From positions 38,220,066 to 38,284,065 of the forward strand of contig CM036765.1 in NCBI GenBank assembly GCA_020796225.1: 64,000 nt of DNA. Reading direction: 5' to 3'. Every line of letters begins with the position of its first letter. Position 1 is the stretch's first letter. Source of the stretch: Arion vulgaris (Eukaryota; Mollusca; Gastropoda; Stylommatophora; Arionidae). Positions 22,959 through 35,112 of this stretch are shown piece after piece. The position numbers and the translations under genes were made by a program. The notes beneath the pieces are model-generated. The model was not told the origin of the DNA, did no database searches, and saw nothing but the letters and a program-made list of their open reading frames with translations.

Positions 22959-23060
22959 CGGACTGGCGTGTTGGGCTGTTGGATTTGTTCAGGCGGAGAT
23001 CGGATCACCTATGACCATGTCCGGAGTGATATGATGATAGTCGTATGATAACTGTTAACA
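22959..23060 (+). mobile_element. second, abutting fragment of the same LINE tail
   Basis: Immediately after the AAT-rich 3' UTR, sequence GATCGGACTGGCGTGTTGGG restarts the tail region already seen at ~22695-22790 (GGCGGAGATCGGATCACC, GTCCGGAGTGATATGATGAT). So two 3' ends of one family lie head to tail. Confidence 0.75.
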
Positions 23061-23349
23061 TCATGTTCCCTTACGATTCATAGAACTCACTACAGAAATA
23101 AGAGTGCAATTGCTGAACACCCAAACAATCACAAACACCATATATAGCACCACACAACAGCTACAGCACATATTCAATCTTCGGAACGTGGCAGTGACTG
23201 TAAAAGGGTAACCACCTAAACAGATCTAATTCTCAAGAATATACTGAATAGCTGAACATTACCACACATACAGCACACACAATAAGCTTTTTGTCTAGAC
23301 TACTCTAGGCGATATCTTGGTTATTTACTCACAATAATTAATATACAAG

Positions 23350-23609
23350 CATCCTGCTTCTTCTTCTTTGCGTTCGTTCTTTACGACCAATTGTAATCAC
23401 GCTTTGTGATATGTTTGATCTTTGCCAAGAACGTGTATACGTTGCACATTGGTTTGGTAGGCCCCTAAATGCATAGACTTCTACACGTTTAGGACACATG
23501 CATCCGATTTCAGCCAAACCTTCTTACGACATGCGTGGCATGTAACAGTGGTTCTATTCTTTACACCCCAAATTTGGGCCCGGTAACCACTCGGGCGAAA
23601 CATCCTGCT
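23350..23609 (-). mobile_element. SINE family A, copy 2, 9-bp TSD
   Basis: Minus-strand copy of the SINE at 10479-10727, bounded by CATCCTGCT at 23350-23358 and 23601-23609. The shared core is truncated here: the TAAGAGGCGACTAAGG part is missing, leaving only TTCTTACGACATGC. The (CTT)n end corresponds to the element's (AAG)n tail. Confidence 0.85.
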
Positions 23610-24495
23610 GATCAAAGGATCTTCTGGAGATATGATTCAAAAGCAATAGAAGACATAGTTGTGCAGTGTCATTGGGTGATCTGGTGCCGTTTATTAGTGT
23701 CAGATATCGCTATATCTGTAATATATCTTTGAGAATCACATCTATTCCAAATATCTAACTACACTTATACATGCGCGTACACACATGTACGTATGCATGC
23801 ACCACACATACACGTACCGGCTTAATTTTATGCCACAACATGAACTCAAATAGTTTTGCTGAGTTATGCTACTTATAAAGCAATGAATCATCGCGGCAAT
23901 TACCGCCTTGTGGAAATGTTCTCGGACGTACGTTGACGATTTCTTAATGAAATTAACTGTCCTGCGCGGTCATCATTATCTGCGTTTTATAATATGCATT
24001 ATATTGCACAATGACCCAACCTTGTTCTCTCCAGTATAAAGTTTGTGTATCCACCAACAACACACGTTATCCCTTGTAATATAAATCATATTGTCCAGTC
24101 TGACCACATCACTGTTATCGCACGATTCTTATCGTTCTATACGCCTGGCTTTGTCTGCAGTTCGAAAGAAAACGTGTTCTTGTAACAATCGATCATGCAA
24201 TCGTGCAGAAGTTATCGATCGATCAAGCGATATCTGATAAATATTGCAGTGAATTTTCATGACCAGCTGAACGCTTCACAGCTGGATAAGAATTGATAAT
24301 TTATTTAGCATGCAGATAGAAAGGACATGTAGACACGATGACGATAATTAGTTTCTACCTGTCATCTAACTTTTGATGTAGAAAATCAATAGCAATTTTG
24401 GAATTTCTTAACACACAAATTCATGCAATAGAACAATGTCATCATCTAGAGGGACTGGGTTCGAATCTAATATTTCACTCTATTAGACAGCCCAT
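23610..24495. other. no supported gene
   Basis: AT-rich DNA with short repeats such as ACACATGTACGTATGCATGC near 23780. No coding signal. Confidence 0.45.
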
Positions 24496-24496
24496 G

Positions 24497-24745
24497 CGTT
24501 ACCGGGGATCCCAAGGGGAGCACAAAATAGTAACACTGCGACCTACAAGGCATGCCGTAAGAGGCGACTATAGTAGGGGCCTATGGAAGCTACTCTAGTA
24601 AATTAAAAGCATCGCGGAAATCGAATGTGCTGCCTACTTGTAGGCACATAACTGGCACAACGTACAATCGCTCTTAGGCTCGGATCACATAAAAATCACT
24701 AAGGGGTTAACAAGTGGTCGATATGTAGCGTTCGAAGAAGAAGAC
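24497..24745 (+). mobile_element. SINE family B, copy 1
   Basis: Starts TTACCGGGGATCCC, has the core GCATGCCGTAAGAGGCGACT and the block GTAGGCACATAACTGGCACA, and ends GCGTTCGAAGAAGAAGA. Other copies are at 36545-36811 and 37948-38219. The left third and the core resemble family A, but the right half is unrelated. No clear TSD. Confidence 0.8.
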
Positions 24746-25489
24746 TATATTAGACATTGATGGTATTTAATGAAAACAATCAAATAAATTAAGAAGTAGA
24801 GAAACAGTAATCGATAAAATGAACAGCATTGACAGGGACGAAACATATTTATTCAGGTCAAGTATATTTTAATACGTGAAGAGATGTGAGGTTCTGTTGA
24901 ACACCTTATATTGATGAAAGGCTGAGAGCAAGCGGGAAGTAGAAATATAGCGTTATAAGTTCAATGAAAACATCATGACGAGACCCAAATGTGCCATCAC
25001 CACACTTGATATGAAATGTAGAGGATTCAGTACAGCCAATCTTCAGTGTTGATATAGATATCACTTGACGTGATGTTATCTCGATAAAAAACATGAATTA
25101 TATCATTGTAGAGAATCTTCGATATGAATATTTCAGTTGATCTGATCTATTGCTAAACTTTCATTTCTGCTGCATTATGTGCATGTTTTCTCTGAATGAT
25201 CATATAAACACTTGTTAAAATGAATTGTCCCATGTAAAGGCTGTGCATGTGTATTTTCATGTGCTTATGTCTGTTTTCAATAATTATACTATGTTCAATT
25301 TTTAGTTAAAAATAATAAAATTACATTTATTTTTAACGGTTTTTCACTTTCTGCTGATTTATTTCATAATTTAAAGAAAATATATTCTACTTCAATGATT
25401 TTTAATTTGTACAATTTCGTGATAAAGTAAGGAATATTAAAATATAGAAGATAGTGAAGATATTGTGTAGAAATTTTATTTTAAACTTT
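24746..25489. other. no supported gene
   Basis: Very AT-rich; a 62-codon minus-strand frame (24906-25094) has no domain. Confidence 0.45.
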
Positions 25490-25670
25490 TCTAATGAATT
25501 TTGCCTGGGCAGCGGCTTTCCAGTCTGCTCTTCTCGATTTTGAACTGCCAATTATTCTTTTACGTGCTCAAATTGAACACGGGACCTACGCTTTATCGTC
25601 CGTCTCCGATAGGATTAAGAAGGCAAAAGATATTTAAGGGCATATGTAACATCTCGCGTTGGTGTAGGGA
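25490..25670 (+). repeat. interspersed repeat module F, copy 2
   Basis: Best-preserved copy: GGGCAGCGGCTTTCCAGTCT, CTCAAATTGAACACGGGACC and CGTCTCCGATAGGATTA, in the same order as at 18128-18310. Preceded by a TTTTAT-rich stretch. Confidence 0.75.
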
Positions 25671-25861
25671 GGCTCGCCCTCCGATCAATACTGAGAAGAC
25701 GTGTATGCTGTGGTGCTGTTTGAATAATGTTATAGTCAAGGATGACTTACCTGCAGCCTTATTTCATTGCCAGGTTATCAAGCGTCATGACAGGTTGCGA
25801 TATTTTGTGATAATCTTTGATCGCAATCAACTTGCAAGCATGGTCTTGTAACTTTTACGGT

Positions 25862-26005
25862 AATAGTAGCCGCACACACGACGTTTATATGTCATGCTGA
25901 AGGTTGTAAGTTCGAATCCAGACCGCGTCACATGTGCATTTTTTTCATGAGAATCCTAGGATTGTTGCTGGAACTACGGAGTTTGTGCAACACTCTCCAT
26001 TATTG
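25862..26005 (+). mobile_element. tRNA-SINE family T, truncated copy
   Basis: The B box is clear (AAGTTCGAATCCAGACC). It is followed by the family's body phrases CATGAGAATCCTAGGATTGT and GGAACTACGGAGTTTGTGCA. The A box is degraded and the 3' third is missing. Confidence 0.7.
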
Positions 26006-26174
26006 CCGACAGCGTCGGCTACTATTTCTTCTGCTCCACCAACTCGTTATCTTCACGATATCAGGATCACAATGCGAGTGACTGGAACGTTTTCGTAGTG
26101 AAAACATACGTATAGTCCACGGCTGCAGTATAGAGACTTCCATTGTAAAGATAAGATATGTTGGCATTCTGTCA

Positions 26175-26439
26175 CTACATTCCCGTTATGGTATCGTCCA
26201 ACCCAAAGTATATATGTGGGTTACTGCGGATCAGAGAGACACTGCTCAAGAATACTAATGATGTTAAGGGTAGGAGCATCAAAAGTGACATGTAGTGGAT
26301 TACCAAAGCTGATATCACAATTAGCCTGGGGACCACAATTTCGACCCTTCCGAAAGATGAAGAATTCATCCACATACGAGTAGATGGGAGCATGTCCAAC
26401 TTTCACAATGTTATCTGGGAAGGGAATATCAATTTTCAT
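26175..26439 (-). pseudogene. unidentified minus-strand frame, possibly a decayed coding segment
   Basis: The 72-codon frame from 26439 begins MKIDIPFPDNIVKVGHAPIY and includes FFIFRKGRNCGPQANCDISF. It ends in a stop at 26221-26223, and the text continues downstream in another frame. Composition is protein-like, with Cys, Gly and Pro in plausible places, unlike most frames here. I recognise no family, and no splice sites are convincing. It may be a transposon ORF fragment. Confidence 0.25.
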
Positions 26440-27144
26440 ATATATCTATCAAATTTCATTGCGTGATCTTAAAAAAATCTGTGCTTGCTGTTACTTCTAA
26501 TTCTTTGGCCCATTTTCTCGTCTTGTGTTTCTAGACGTGTCTTGATTCTATCGAGTAGAAAGAATTGTCTGCCTTGCTTTTCTCCAGGTGAAATATATTA
26601 TTTGTTCATCGTGTTTTTCATTAGCCTTCGGTTCTCTTGACTTTCACAAACTCACCTGAGCTGGTTTCCCGTGCGTATAGCCTCACAACCTCACAATCAT
26701 GTCTAAGTTTGGTGGTCGGGTCAGCCTTATGGTTATTGAACAACGCAGACGCAGCAGGCACTTAACTCAGTGGTTTTCAAAGCAACCGTTGTATCAGTGC
26801 CCTCTGCTGTTGTGTGTATTTTTGGATACACCGAATTTGTCGACTGTTGCGCCAGAATGTTGCATGTAAAGGTCAGGATTTTCGAATGTTGGGGCGTACA
26901 ATGAACTAACAACTGGTGTAGCAAGCAAGTGGTTGGTAGATGAATTTAAAGCAGCATAGGTCACGTTAGAGAGGTGGAAAAAAAGGTGGATGGTATAATG
27001 GGTTCTGCTATGCCATATTTATTTATGACAATTTTATCTTATTAAGTGTGTCTACTTTTTAGTATTTCTTCTGCGTTTAATTCAGTATTTATATTCGACA
27101 GATTTCATTTATCGTGTTTCACATTTAGATATCGATAACGGGTG
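26440..27144. other. no supported gene
   Basis: Non-coding by inspection; no repeat recognised. Confidence 0.45.
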
Positions 27145-27423
27145 GTAAGTTTGTAGTCTTCTTCTTTCTTCTTTGCGTTTGTTCTTTACGACCAATTTTA
27201 ATCACTCTTTGTGATATGTTTGATCTTTGCCAAGAACGTGTATACGTTGCACATTGGTTTGTAGGCCCCTAAACGCATAGACTTCTACACGTTTAGGACA
27301 CTGCATCCGATTTCAGCCAAACCTCCTTAGTCGCCTCTTACGACATGCGTGGCAGGTAACAGTGGTTCTATTCTTTACACCCCAAATTTGGGCCCCGTAA
27401 CCACTCGGGCGTAAGTTTGTAGT
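27145..27423 (-). mobile_element. SINE family A, copy 3, 13-bp TSD
   Basis: Body 27158-27410 on the minus strand, bounded by perfect GTAAGTTTGTAGT repeats at 27145-27157 and 27411-27423. The core reads TAGTCGCCTCTTACGACATG on the plus strand, complementary to the core of copy 1. Close similarity to copies 1 and 4 and an exact TSD indicate fairly recent mobility. Confidence 0.9.
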
Positions 27424-27492
27424 AAAACTATACCAAATGCGACTGTCGTAGTTTTTTGCACAGTAAAAATAAACTAAATCGACATATCCTGG

Positions 27493-27924
27493 ATGTCAGA
27501 TGATTTTATTCAGGTGTGTCCTCTAGAGGAGCTGAAACATGGAGAAGAATACATGCTTGTTTCAGAGGATATGATTGAATACACCAGGGTTGTAGTTACA
27601 TCTGGCCGTTGCAGTAGAGGATGGGCCTCTGGCGTCTCCTATGTGGAGATTATGGACCTCGTGGATTAGCACTCCCATCCAGAGGACGTCATTATTTCCA
27701 CTAAGGGTTCTGTCAGTCGCTGTACTAGATCAGCATGTGTTCATCGCAAAGAAACGGGAACACAATTAATTAGGACCGTGGAGGATTTGAAACAACAATG
27801 GTTATGCGCATGGTTATGGATATCACCACTGCCTCCATGGCTCTTTCGTGGGTGGTTGAACAACAGGTCAGGCCACCTATGCGATTATCATATCGGACTT
27901 CATGAATATGCTTCATATGGTTAA
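27493..27924 (+). pseudogene. 143-codon frame with one internal TAG, unidentified
   Basis: From ATG 27493 (MSDDFIQVCPLEELKHGEEY) the frame runs 58 codons to TAG at 27667-27669. It then stays open, in the same frame, to TAA at 27922-27924. The segment is clearly more GC-rich than its surroundings. The protein has no low-complexity runs and a reasonable mix of charged residues. I recognise no domain. It could be a decayed host exon, a retrocopy or a transposon ORF; a single amber codon could also be a sequencing error. Confidence 0.35.
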
Positions 27925-28529
27925 GCATGTGCATCTCCCCATGGCGTTGGTGGACAGCATTCGGCGGTCACATCTCAATCATAGAAAAATCTAGATTATA
28001 ATATAGATCTGTACTCATGCTTTATTGACTACTCAAAGACATTTGGTTGTGTTATCGTGAATTATGATGGTTGTAAAAACCGATCAATCAATCTGTATTT
28101 CAATCTGTAAGTTCAATATTTTATCTAATTTATTTTAAATTCATGTACAACTTTTTAGTAGCGACCGAGGTGGATTTATTTTTAAGTTCCTATTTTGAAC
28201 TGTTCCGTAATTAAAATTTAAAAATATATGAACAAATTCGTATACCCAGGAACTAAAAAAATGACAGTAGCTGATTTTGAGCCAGATTTCTCATGACTGA
28301 CATACTTTTTTCACCTCTAACCAATGAACTGAGGAATATAATATACATTTCATATTTTTTGCGAATTATATTTATTTCATCTGGATAGTTGACATCTATT
28401 GTTAGTCTCTGCATACCATACATGGATACATTTTCATTCTATTATCTTTAACTGTGGCCAATGCTAAATATGGCAAATTAGCTCAATGCGGAGATCCCTG
28501 CTTGATGGGGGTTGACTTTAATATTTGTG
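27925..28529. other. no supported gene
   Basis: AT-rich non-coding DNA. Confidence 0.45.
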
Positions 28530-28612
28530 TGTTTGAGAGAACATTGTAAGCTTTATTGCAATTTTACTCAGTTCTATGAGTCATTGGTTGTTTATTGATG
28601 AAAATGAAAATC
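28530..28612 (+). repeat. partial copy of the ~287-bp interspersed repeat
   Basis: GTAAGCTTTATTGCAATTTT, then CTATGAGTCATTGGTTGTTT match the 5' part of the repeats at 8386 and 57729. The match ends after about 83 bp. Confidence 0.7.
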
Positions 28613-29547
28613 GTGGCATATCCTAAAGGACGACCATCAACCACAGTAAACGAGTCGTTGATTTTCTAGGCACCACTTATACGTTCAGTAATTTTCCATT
28701 GCTTTCTGAACGGTGAGGTCTATTTTTACCTTTTGTAAAGACTCCACGGAAACGAATTTGCTTCCAAAATTGCCCACCGTGTGGTTTGAACCAGGTACGC
28801 TTGGGTTCGAGCTCACTACTGCTTGAGCTACAGACCGCTCACGTTTATTAATGACAAGTGTTAATAATGCTGATAGAACTTAGTGTTAAATTCAGTTTGT
28901 GACATAGTATATATGTTGCGGGGACCACGCTTTATCCTTAACGAAACCGTTTTCACTTATTGTGAGACTGTAATTAAATTGACAACTGATAATTAACTGA
29001 CAGTGTTGTTTATTCTTCCCGTTGGACGTCAAGTGTGTGGCACTGACAGTTACATCATAGTTAACACTTGTTGATATTTCGATTGTTTATCCCCATACTC
29101 CCGTCCAGTACTTTTATTCATTTCCAGTGACTTGAAAAGGCATGGGTATCGTTGTAGTCACAGCTGCATCAACCGAATAATTATACCTTCAGGGTTACCA
29201 ACAACTTGACCACATTCTTTAACAGGTGTTGGTAATATCAATTACATTTTAGCATTGGTTTTAGTAGCTGGACAAACAGTATAGTATGGGCCTGTTTGAA
29301 ATTTATGTGGCTCCAGGCTGTTGTCTGGTTCAGTGTTTCTTCATCTGTTTCAATTTGTTGCAATTTCAATTTTTTCACCTATCTGCTTTGGGTAGGAGAG
29401 GGGTGGGGGTGAAAGGGTGATAACATGTGGAGAGAGAGAGAGAGAGCGAGAGGGTTATGAAGGCTAACATAAGCGAGACATTTCACTCTGGGTACACCTA
29501 GATTTTCGAATGTTTCTTTATTGTCGTTGCAATTTGTCAATGGAAAA
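28613..29547. other. no supported gene; short (GA)n run
   Basis: A GA run lies at about 29431-29446. Otherwise no feature is recognised, apart from a possible tRNA-like GGGTTCGAGCTC near 28803. Confidence 0.45.
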
Positions 29548-29548
29548 T

Positions 29549-29740
29549 CATTGCTCAGACTGACCACCGTTTTCCCCTTTCATTGCCAAGACTGACCACC
29601 GTTCTCCTTTTCATTGCCAGACTGACCACCGTTTCTCCCTTTCATTGCACAAACTACCACCGCCCCCACCCCCTTCATTGCTCAGTCTGACCACCGTCTG
29701 CCCCTTTCATTGCTCAGTCTGGCTATCGTATTCCCCCTCT
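29549..29740 (+). repeat. ~32-bp minisatellite, six units
   Basis: Units starting CATTG at 29549, 29581, 29612, 29643, 29676 and 29708 share CATTGCTCAGACTGACCACC followed by a C/T-rich end. Spacing is 31-33 bp. The last units drift (CAGTCTGGCTATCG). Confidence 0.92.
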
Positions 29741-30712
29741 ATACATACCCGTGCTATACATACAATACTATTCTTATATCTCCCGGACTAATCAATTAAT
29801 AACTATTTTTGTGCATGAAACAAATTTATCGAAAACATTGTAGCTGTGCACATTAAGTATACCGTGTATAGTAGATTATGTATATGTGTCAAAAATACAC
29901 GATCTATTCATAGCATGTTAATAATATGTTCTGACCAAATTTTACGTCACTAGCAGTTCTGGCATAACGACATTTTTAGAACTTAAGCATGCGTATAGAA
30001 TGCTGCTTCTGAACGCTTATCTTCCGTGTGTCTGGTTATATAAGAAAGATCATATATGGTTACTCATAACATTGTTTCTGGTATGTATGTGTTCATGTTC
30101 AAAATGTTGTTTAATACAGATCAGTAGTGATATAAGTCATCAAGTACTACATTACATTTCTAGTTTTATCTGCATGCAATGTGTGTACGAGACCAGGTCA
30201 TTTTTAAGGATCTTAATTAACTGGTCGCAGTTACTTTCTCGTGGCAAGGCACGATATCGTGCGGACGGGCTAACATTTGATTCCCATGTATTTTCGTTTC
30301 AGTTGTTGGCATTTCCAGACAATGCATAAACCTGTCTTGAAATAGTTTGTTTTACTATGCATCACTATTGTGTATTCGCTGAATTCAAAACAAATCTTAA
30401 ATATTTAGTTACAGTTTTCTAATGAAACTTGATACTGAAATTGTTCTTAAGGCAGTGCCAGTTTTTCATTGCAGTTTATGTAACAAAATGATTTAACAAA
30501 TAGATAGGTTTTGGTTGTTAGCCCTGACCTAACCATCAATAACCGGGCGGAACCAACAGGACACACAGTTGTGCAGACAGGTTACTATTATGATGTTGAG
30601 AGCATAAAAACTCACTTCACAGCACCGCTTCTACTGAGTTAAACTGTAGCATCGAGTCATATCTGAATGGCCATTGTAGAGACCGTCATAACTGATCCAT
30701 GCCCAGTAGTCT
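29741..30712. other. no supported gene
   Basis: A 109-codon plus-strand frame at 30000-30329 has hydrophobic stretches but no recognisable domain and no splice or promoter context. I do not call it. Confidence 0.4.
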
Positions 30713-31275
30713 ATATATAGTTCATAAGTACGGTTCCAACTTCACTGCAACGGGTCACCCCATAATTGCTCCGTTCCTGTGCCAATGAATATCACACGAA
30801 ATGCTAACACCTGTGAAAAGTTTCCTGTGTGAACTAATTCCAGAATGAAACAGCCTCGTACCGCCACAAAAAAACAACCTGCACCACACAAAATGCATAT
30901 GGCCGTTGCGAATGTAGCAACACAAAACTGTTCATCACTTGAATAGCAATTCTTGTCGAAGGGAACATCAATCACGGCAAAATCCAGCTTTCTGCTGTCG
31001 CAATATAACTGCATACGGCAGATTGAGCTTGTTCGTCATAACCGCTGTCCGCCATTTTCTGAATACACACAACAAACGCACGGTTGACACAGCACAAAGC
31101 ATTCCATGTAACAGTCACAGCTCACAGCGTTGCTCAAGCACTAACTCAGTAGCTCGGCAAACGAAACCGGAAAATACCCGACCAAACATGGCGGGAATTC
31201 GCTAGCAAAGTCGTGTTCAGAATCAAACCATTCTGACTCTGAATGGCCCTCCGCATTCCGCCATTGTTGGCCAGA
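30713..31275 (-). repeat. duplicated promoter-like segment, copy 2 (inverted)
   Basis: Reverse complement of 19835-20395, with common ends CGTACTTATGAACTAT and GCCATTGTTGGCCAG-like. The short frame starting MADSGYDEQAQSAVCSYIA is identical to copy 1 at DNA level over at least 57 bp, while other parts carry scattered differences and small indels. A 90-codon minus-strand frame (30742-31014) stays open here but is broken in copy 1. No terminal inverted repeats, poly-A tail or TSD are evident. Confidence 0.85.
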
Positions 31276-33636
31276 TTTTATATTGGCCAGAAGTCAATAT
31301 AATTATTATTAAATGAATAATTCCATAATTACACCTTTTAAAAGTTTTCTTCAACCTACTTTTGAGGATGCCCAACACCAGACCATGATCCCTGGCACAG
31401 ATCTAGATCATAACTTCAACCAATAAATCATTGAATACATTCACCAGATATACATTTTCGACGTTTGATTGAATCAAGTATGAAATGCAGAAATAATGCA
31501 ACTCAGGACCTATCCGACATCTGCATTTGATTGCTGACGTAATTGATCTCGTTTTTTTTTGGGTCATGTATTTATTTTAGGTCCGGAGAAAAGAAAACTA
31601 GACTGTTTGTTTTTGAACTTTAGACAAACTCTCTTGTTGTGTGTAACTTCAAACATTGTCGAAGACAATATTACATTCATCCGTGACAACCGTGATCTCT
31701 GCAGTAGTAATCCGTACTTGAGACAACGGAACGATATTTGTACATTGGTACTCCGCCCGCATTTATAGCTTGCAGAGGAAGCTGCAAAATTCCTGTTTGT
31801 TATCACCCTTATGGGGACTAAACATTCATACATAATTTCATAACTGCCTCTTAATCTTAAATAACAATTCCTGTTTATTACCAAATTAAATGGTGACTAA
31901 ACTTTCACACCGAATGTCATGTAACGTGGAAAATGTTTACTAATATAAGAGATGCTTTGCTCATCTACTGTTAATTTTGGTTGATGTCTTCTACTAACAT
32001 ATGGTATCTGGAAATGAACGTTAAAGACACTCGGGAAATAGCTTAAAAATATAAGCAAGAGTTGGTTTTTTAAACTATAACCAACATGAATAGAGACGAG
32101 TGTGGAGGAACAATAGTGGAAAGAAATATCACATAAATTGAACATAACTTTTTTTTAAAAACTGTCGTAAAGGATATATTTTGACAGTGATCGTTGCTAC
32201 TGTATGTTCACATGGATTAAGATATGCAACACCTAAGTAATAGACCATGAAATTACTAAGCAAATTTGATTGTATATAGGTGGTTCTTTTGAAAGTTTGT
32301 TCATATCTTATACATTTCCCTTCCAGTTATGTTATAACAGCAAGTTTAAGAATATGCAACTTTTCACTGGGACATGGACCCGTCTTTCCCAGTGTTCATT
32401 AGAATGACCAGTATAACTGCCTACTGCTTTTGAGTTGACCAAGTTAACTGTATCCGGCAGACGAAATGGTGACAAGAGATCTAATTAGAAAGTGAGGAGA
32501 GAAAGAAAGTGTTTTAAGATTTTGACCAACTATAATTAGAACATGTCTTCAGAGACTGATTATTTTGTGTGGTGCACGCTGTGTGGACTAATTTATCATA
32601 ATTTCCTTAACCTCAGCGACCATTTGGTGAACCACTATGCAGGCAGTCTCTGACTATCGATCACAATTCCCATAAGTTTTGTAAATGGTATATATTTCCG
32701 CCAAATACAATTTTCGAATATTTCCCCCTCTTTGTTTCATTGTATCTCTGTTGATCTCATCCCATTCACGTACTCCTGTAAAATCTATATATCTTAAATA
32801 CCGTAAATGCCGTCCCTTAACTTTTGCATTTCGACATAATCAACCGGACATACCCGTAACATAGTCGAGTAAAAATATTAACTGTGCATTTATACCATTA
32901 AAAAGTGTAGTATAGGAGGTAAATATCACACAATGTGTTACTGACCTGGAAAGGCAACCTTTAAAAATAATTCTTGATACTCCCGTCAAAGTGCGTCATC
33001 GTTTGTTGCGCTAAGCTAGATCAAACTGTTACATCAGTTCTGTTCGAGAGTACGTCTCGAAGATGAGTATTTGTAATAACAACAAGCTTTAGTTATGTTC
33101 CTCTGATAATCTAAAAACCAAGGTCGCATAAAAAATGATAGCAACAGAAGGGGAGGGCGCATTTATTACCAATAAGGTTGTAAGCCTTCCTAGTATTTAC
33201 TTTAGGATGTAAGCCTTAGGGTTAAAAGCTTACGATTATTAATAATCTCTCCCTAATCTTTTAGTGCAAGCGTTATTTTCATGAATAAGGACTGCCATTA
33301 TCAGCAACATGTAGCATCGCAACCGTAGTTTAGTGGCATTTACAATTATTTGTACTATATAATCATTTGCTTGCTCTGGTTAACTGCGTGTTGCGGCGAA
33401 GAAAAACTCCGTGAATTACACTCTTTGACTATTTCTATTTCGCTTAATTAACTTTCAGATTTTACACGTGCGTGATTTTGCTCAATCGAGTGTCTTTAAA
33501 ATTTGACGCTTCCCCCCGTATCGCGAATTTTATTGTAATACATTCTTCAGTTGGCATGCGTTTTGTAACATGAAATGCCGTGCTGATTGAGGTCTCATTG
33601 TGTGCTTGGACCAGTTATAAGAAACCGTGGCCCCGG
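31276..33636. other. no supported gene
   Basis: AT-rich. Minus-strand frames at 31564-31884 (106 codons) and 31897-32145 lack any recognisable domain. Confidence 0.45.
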
Positions 33637-33907
33637 CAACATAAAGGGTTTTAAAGCCGAAGGATTGACTTCATTGCACCGGGTTTTACCCCATATGGCT
33701 CGTCCCTCTCCGCAGAAATGGCAAGCCACGTTCCGAGAGTATTGCACAAAGCACGAACTCCGTAGCTCCAGCAACAATCCTAGGGGTCTCTGGAAAAACT
33801 GCACTCGTGAACAGAACGGTGCGGTCCGATTCGAACCCACGACCTTCGACTCACAAGGCAAAGGGCTTAACCACTCAGCCACAGAGACACAAAACACCCC
33901 CAACATA
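33637..33907 (-). mobile_element. tRNA-SINE family T, full-length copy with short TSD
   Basis: The minus strand starts with a clear pol III promoter: A box TGGCTGAGTGG and B box GGGTTCGAATCGG. The body contains TCCCTAGGATTGTTGCTGGA-like and GAGCTACGGAGTTCGTGC-like phrases and ends TTCGGCTTTAAAACCC. CAACATA occurs at 33637-33643 and 33901-33907, a probable 7-bp TSD. The 142- and 103-codon frames here are only SINE read-through. Confidence 0.85.
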
Positions 33908-34436
33908 TCTTATCGGAGGTCATGTAAGAAACTTGTCTGGTATAGTCAATTTGTATACTGCTGTTGTGAGACGAAATGGCACAACATATCGAACGATCGC
34001 GTTCGAATCGAGTAAAAAAGAGGTTACTGGTTCAATTCACGGAAACGAGTCCCATATTTATATGTATAAATAACCACAACCTTAGAGGACACTCCTTTAC
34101 GTGGAATGCCTTCAGGCCGCAAATTTGTTCCAGTCGGGAGACTCGAAATAACTACGATCGTTTCCCAATTCTCACTGCTGCCAGACTTTCGCGTCTGATG
34201 ATAAGAAATGTCTGAACAGTCTTTGCTATTTTGAAGAAGGCACCCTTCACCCATTGTAATTTAAGTAACTTATATAATTTTCCCTGCCTCTTCGTGTGCT
34301 CTTTATTTAATACACCACATTTTAGAGGAAATTTGCTTTCAGTTTCATTACTGTACTTTCACGATATCATGTTTTTAAAATAATAGGTATTCATTTGAGA
34401 TATTAAATTTGTAGTCAGTTAATAAGTGGATTAGTT
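33908..34436. other. no supported gene
   Basis: Frames near 33976-34254 on both strands are short and without domains. Nothing else seen. Confidence 0.4.
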
Positions 34437-34514
34437 TCTCTCTCTCTACCTCTCTCTCTACCTCTCTCTCTCTCACTCACACTCTCTCTCTCTCTCTCCT
34501 ACTCTCTCCCTCTA
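34437..34514. repeat. imperfect (CT)n tract
   Basis: CT dinucleotides interrupted by single A bases (CTCTACCTCTCT), about 78 bp. Confidence 0.92.
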
Positions 34515-35112
34515 TTTCCTTACAAACTTATTCATGCGGGCACACACAATGTGAATTTGTGCTCATAGTACTGATTCGTTACTCGAACACATTCTGCAAA
34601 TTACTTTGAGGTTTGAAACATGGCCCCGTGATATTAGCATGAAGAAGAAATTGGGCATCACTACATAAATACACGATAGTAGCTGCTACTTGAGATAAGC
34701 GGATAGCAATAACTCGTTATTGCATGAATATCCGTTACTTTCTAGAAATCCATAACCTCGCAGTTGTATTTGATTATGTTTAAATGTAGAAACATTATGT
34801 AGTCTATGCCAGACATTTTCATGTAAGAAAAACATTCACGTCAAGTTTGTTAACTCATTAATTACGATGATTGAATATGAAGTTAGTCAAAACGAAGCAA
34901 ACTATGGAAGATTTTTAGAATTATAAGGTATGATAAAGCAATAAGTAACATCTAATATAGCTTTCTCACAACAGAAGTACCATTGTGTTATGAGATGAAG
35001 TATATTGACAATATTGGTCATCAATCATAATAATTGTCTTCATTTAATAGATCTATTAACCGTATACATTTCGAAACAAGTGTTGTGTAATATGCAATGG
35101 TAGCAAAATAAG
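34515..35112. other. no supported gene
   Basis: AT-rich non-coding DNA. Confidence 0.45.

Noticed and set aside
30000..30329. 109-codon frame with hydrophobic stretches
   Set aside because: No supporting context; AT-rich DNA gives such frames by chance.
33587..34015. 142-codon frame as a gene
   Set aside because: Antisense read-through of a tRNA-SINE; the same text recurs at the other family T copies.
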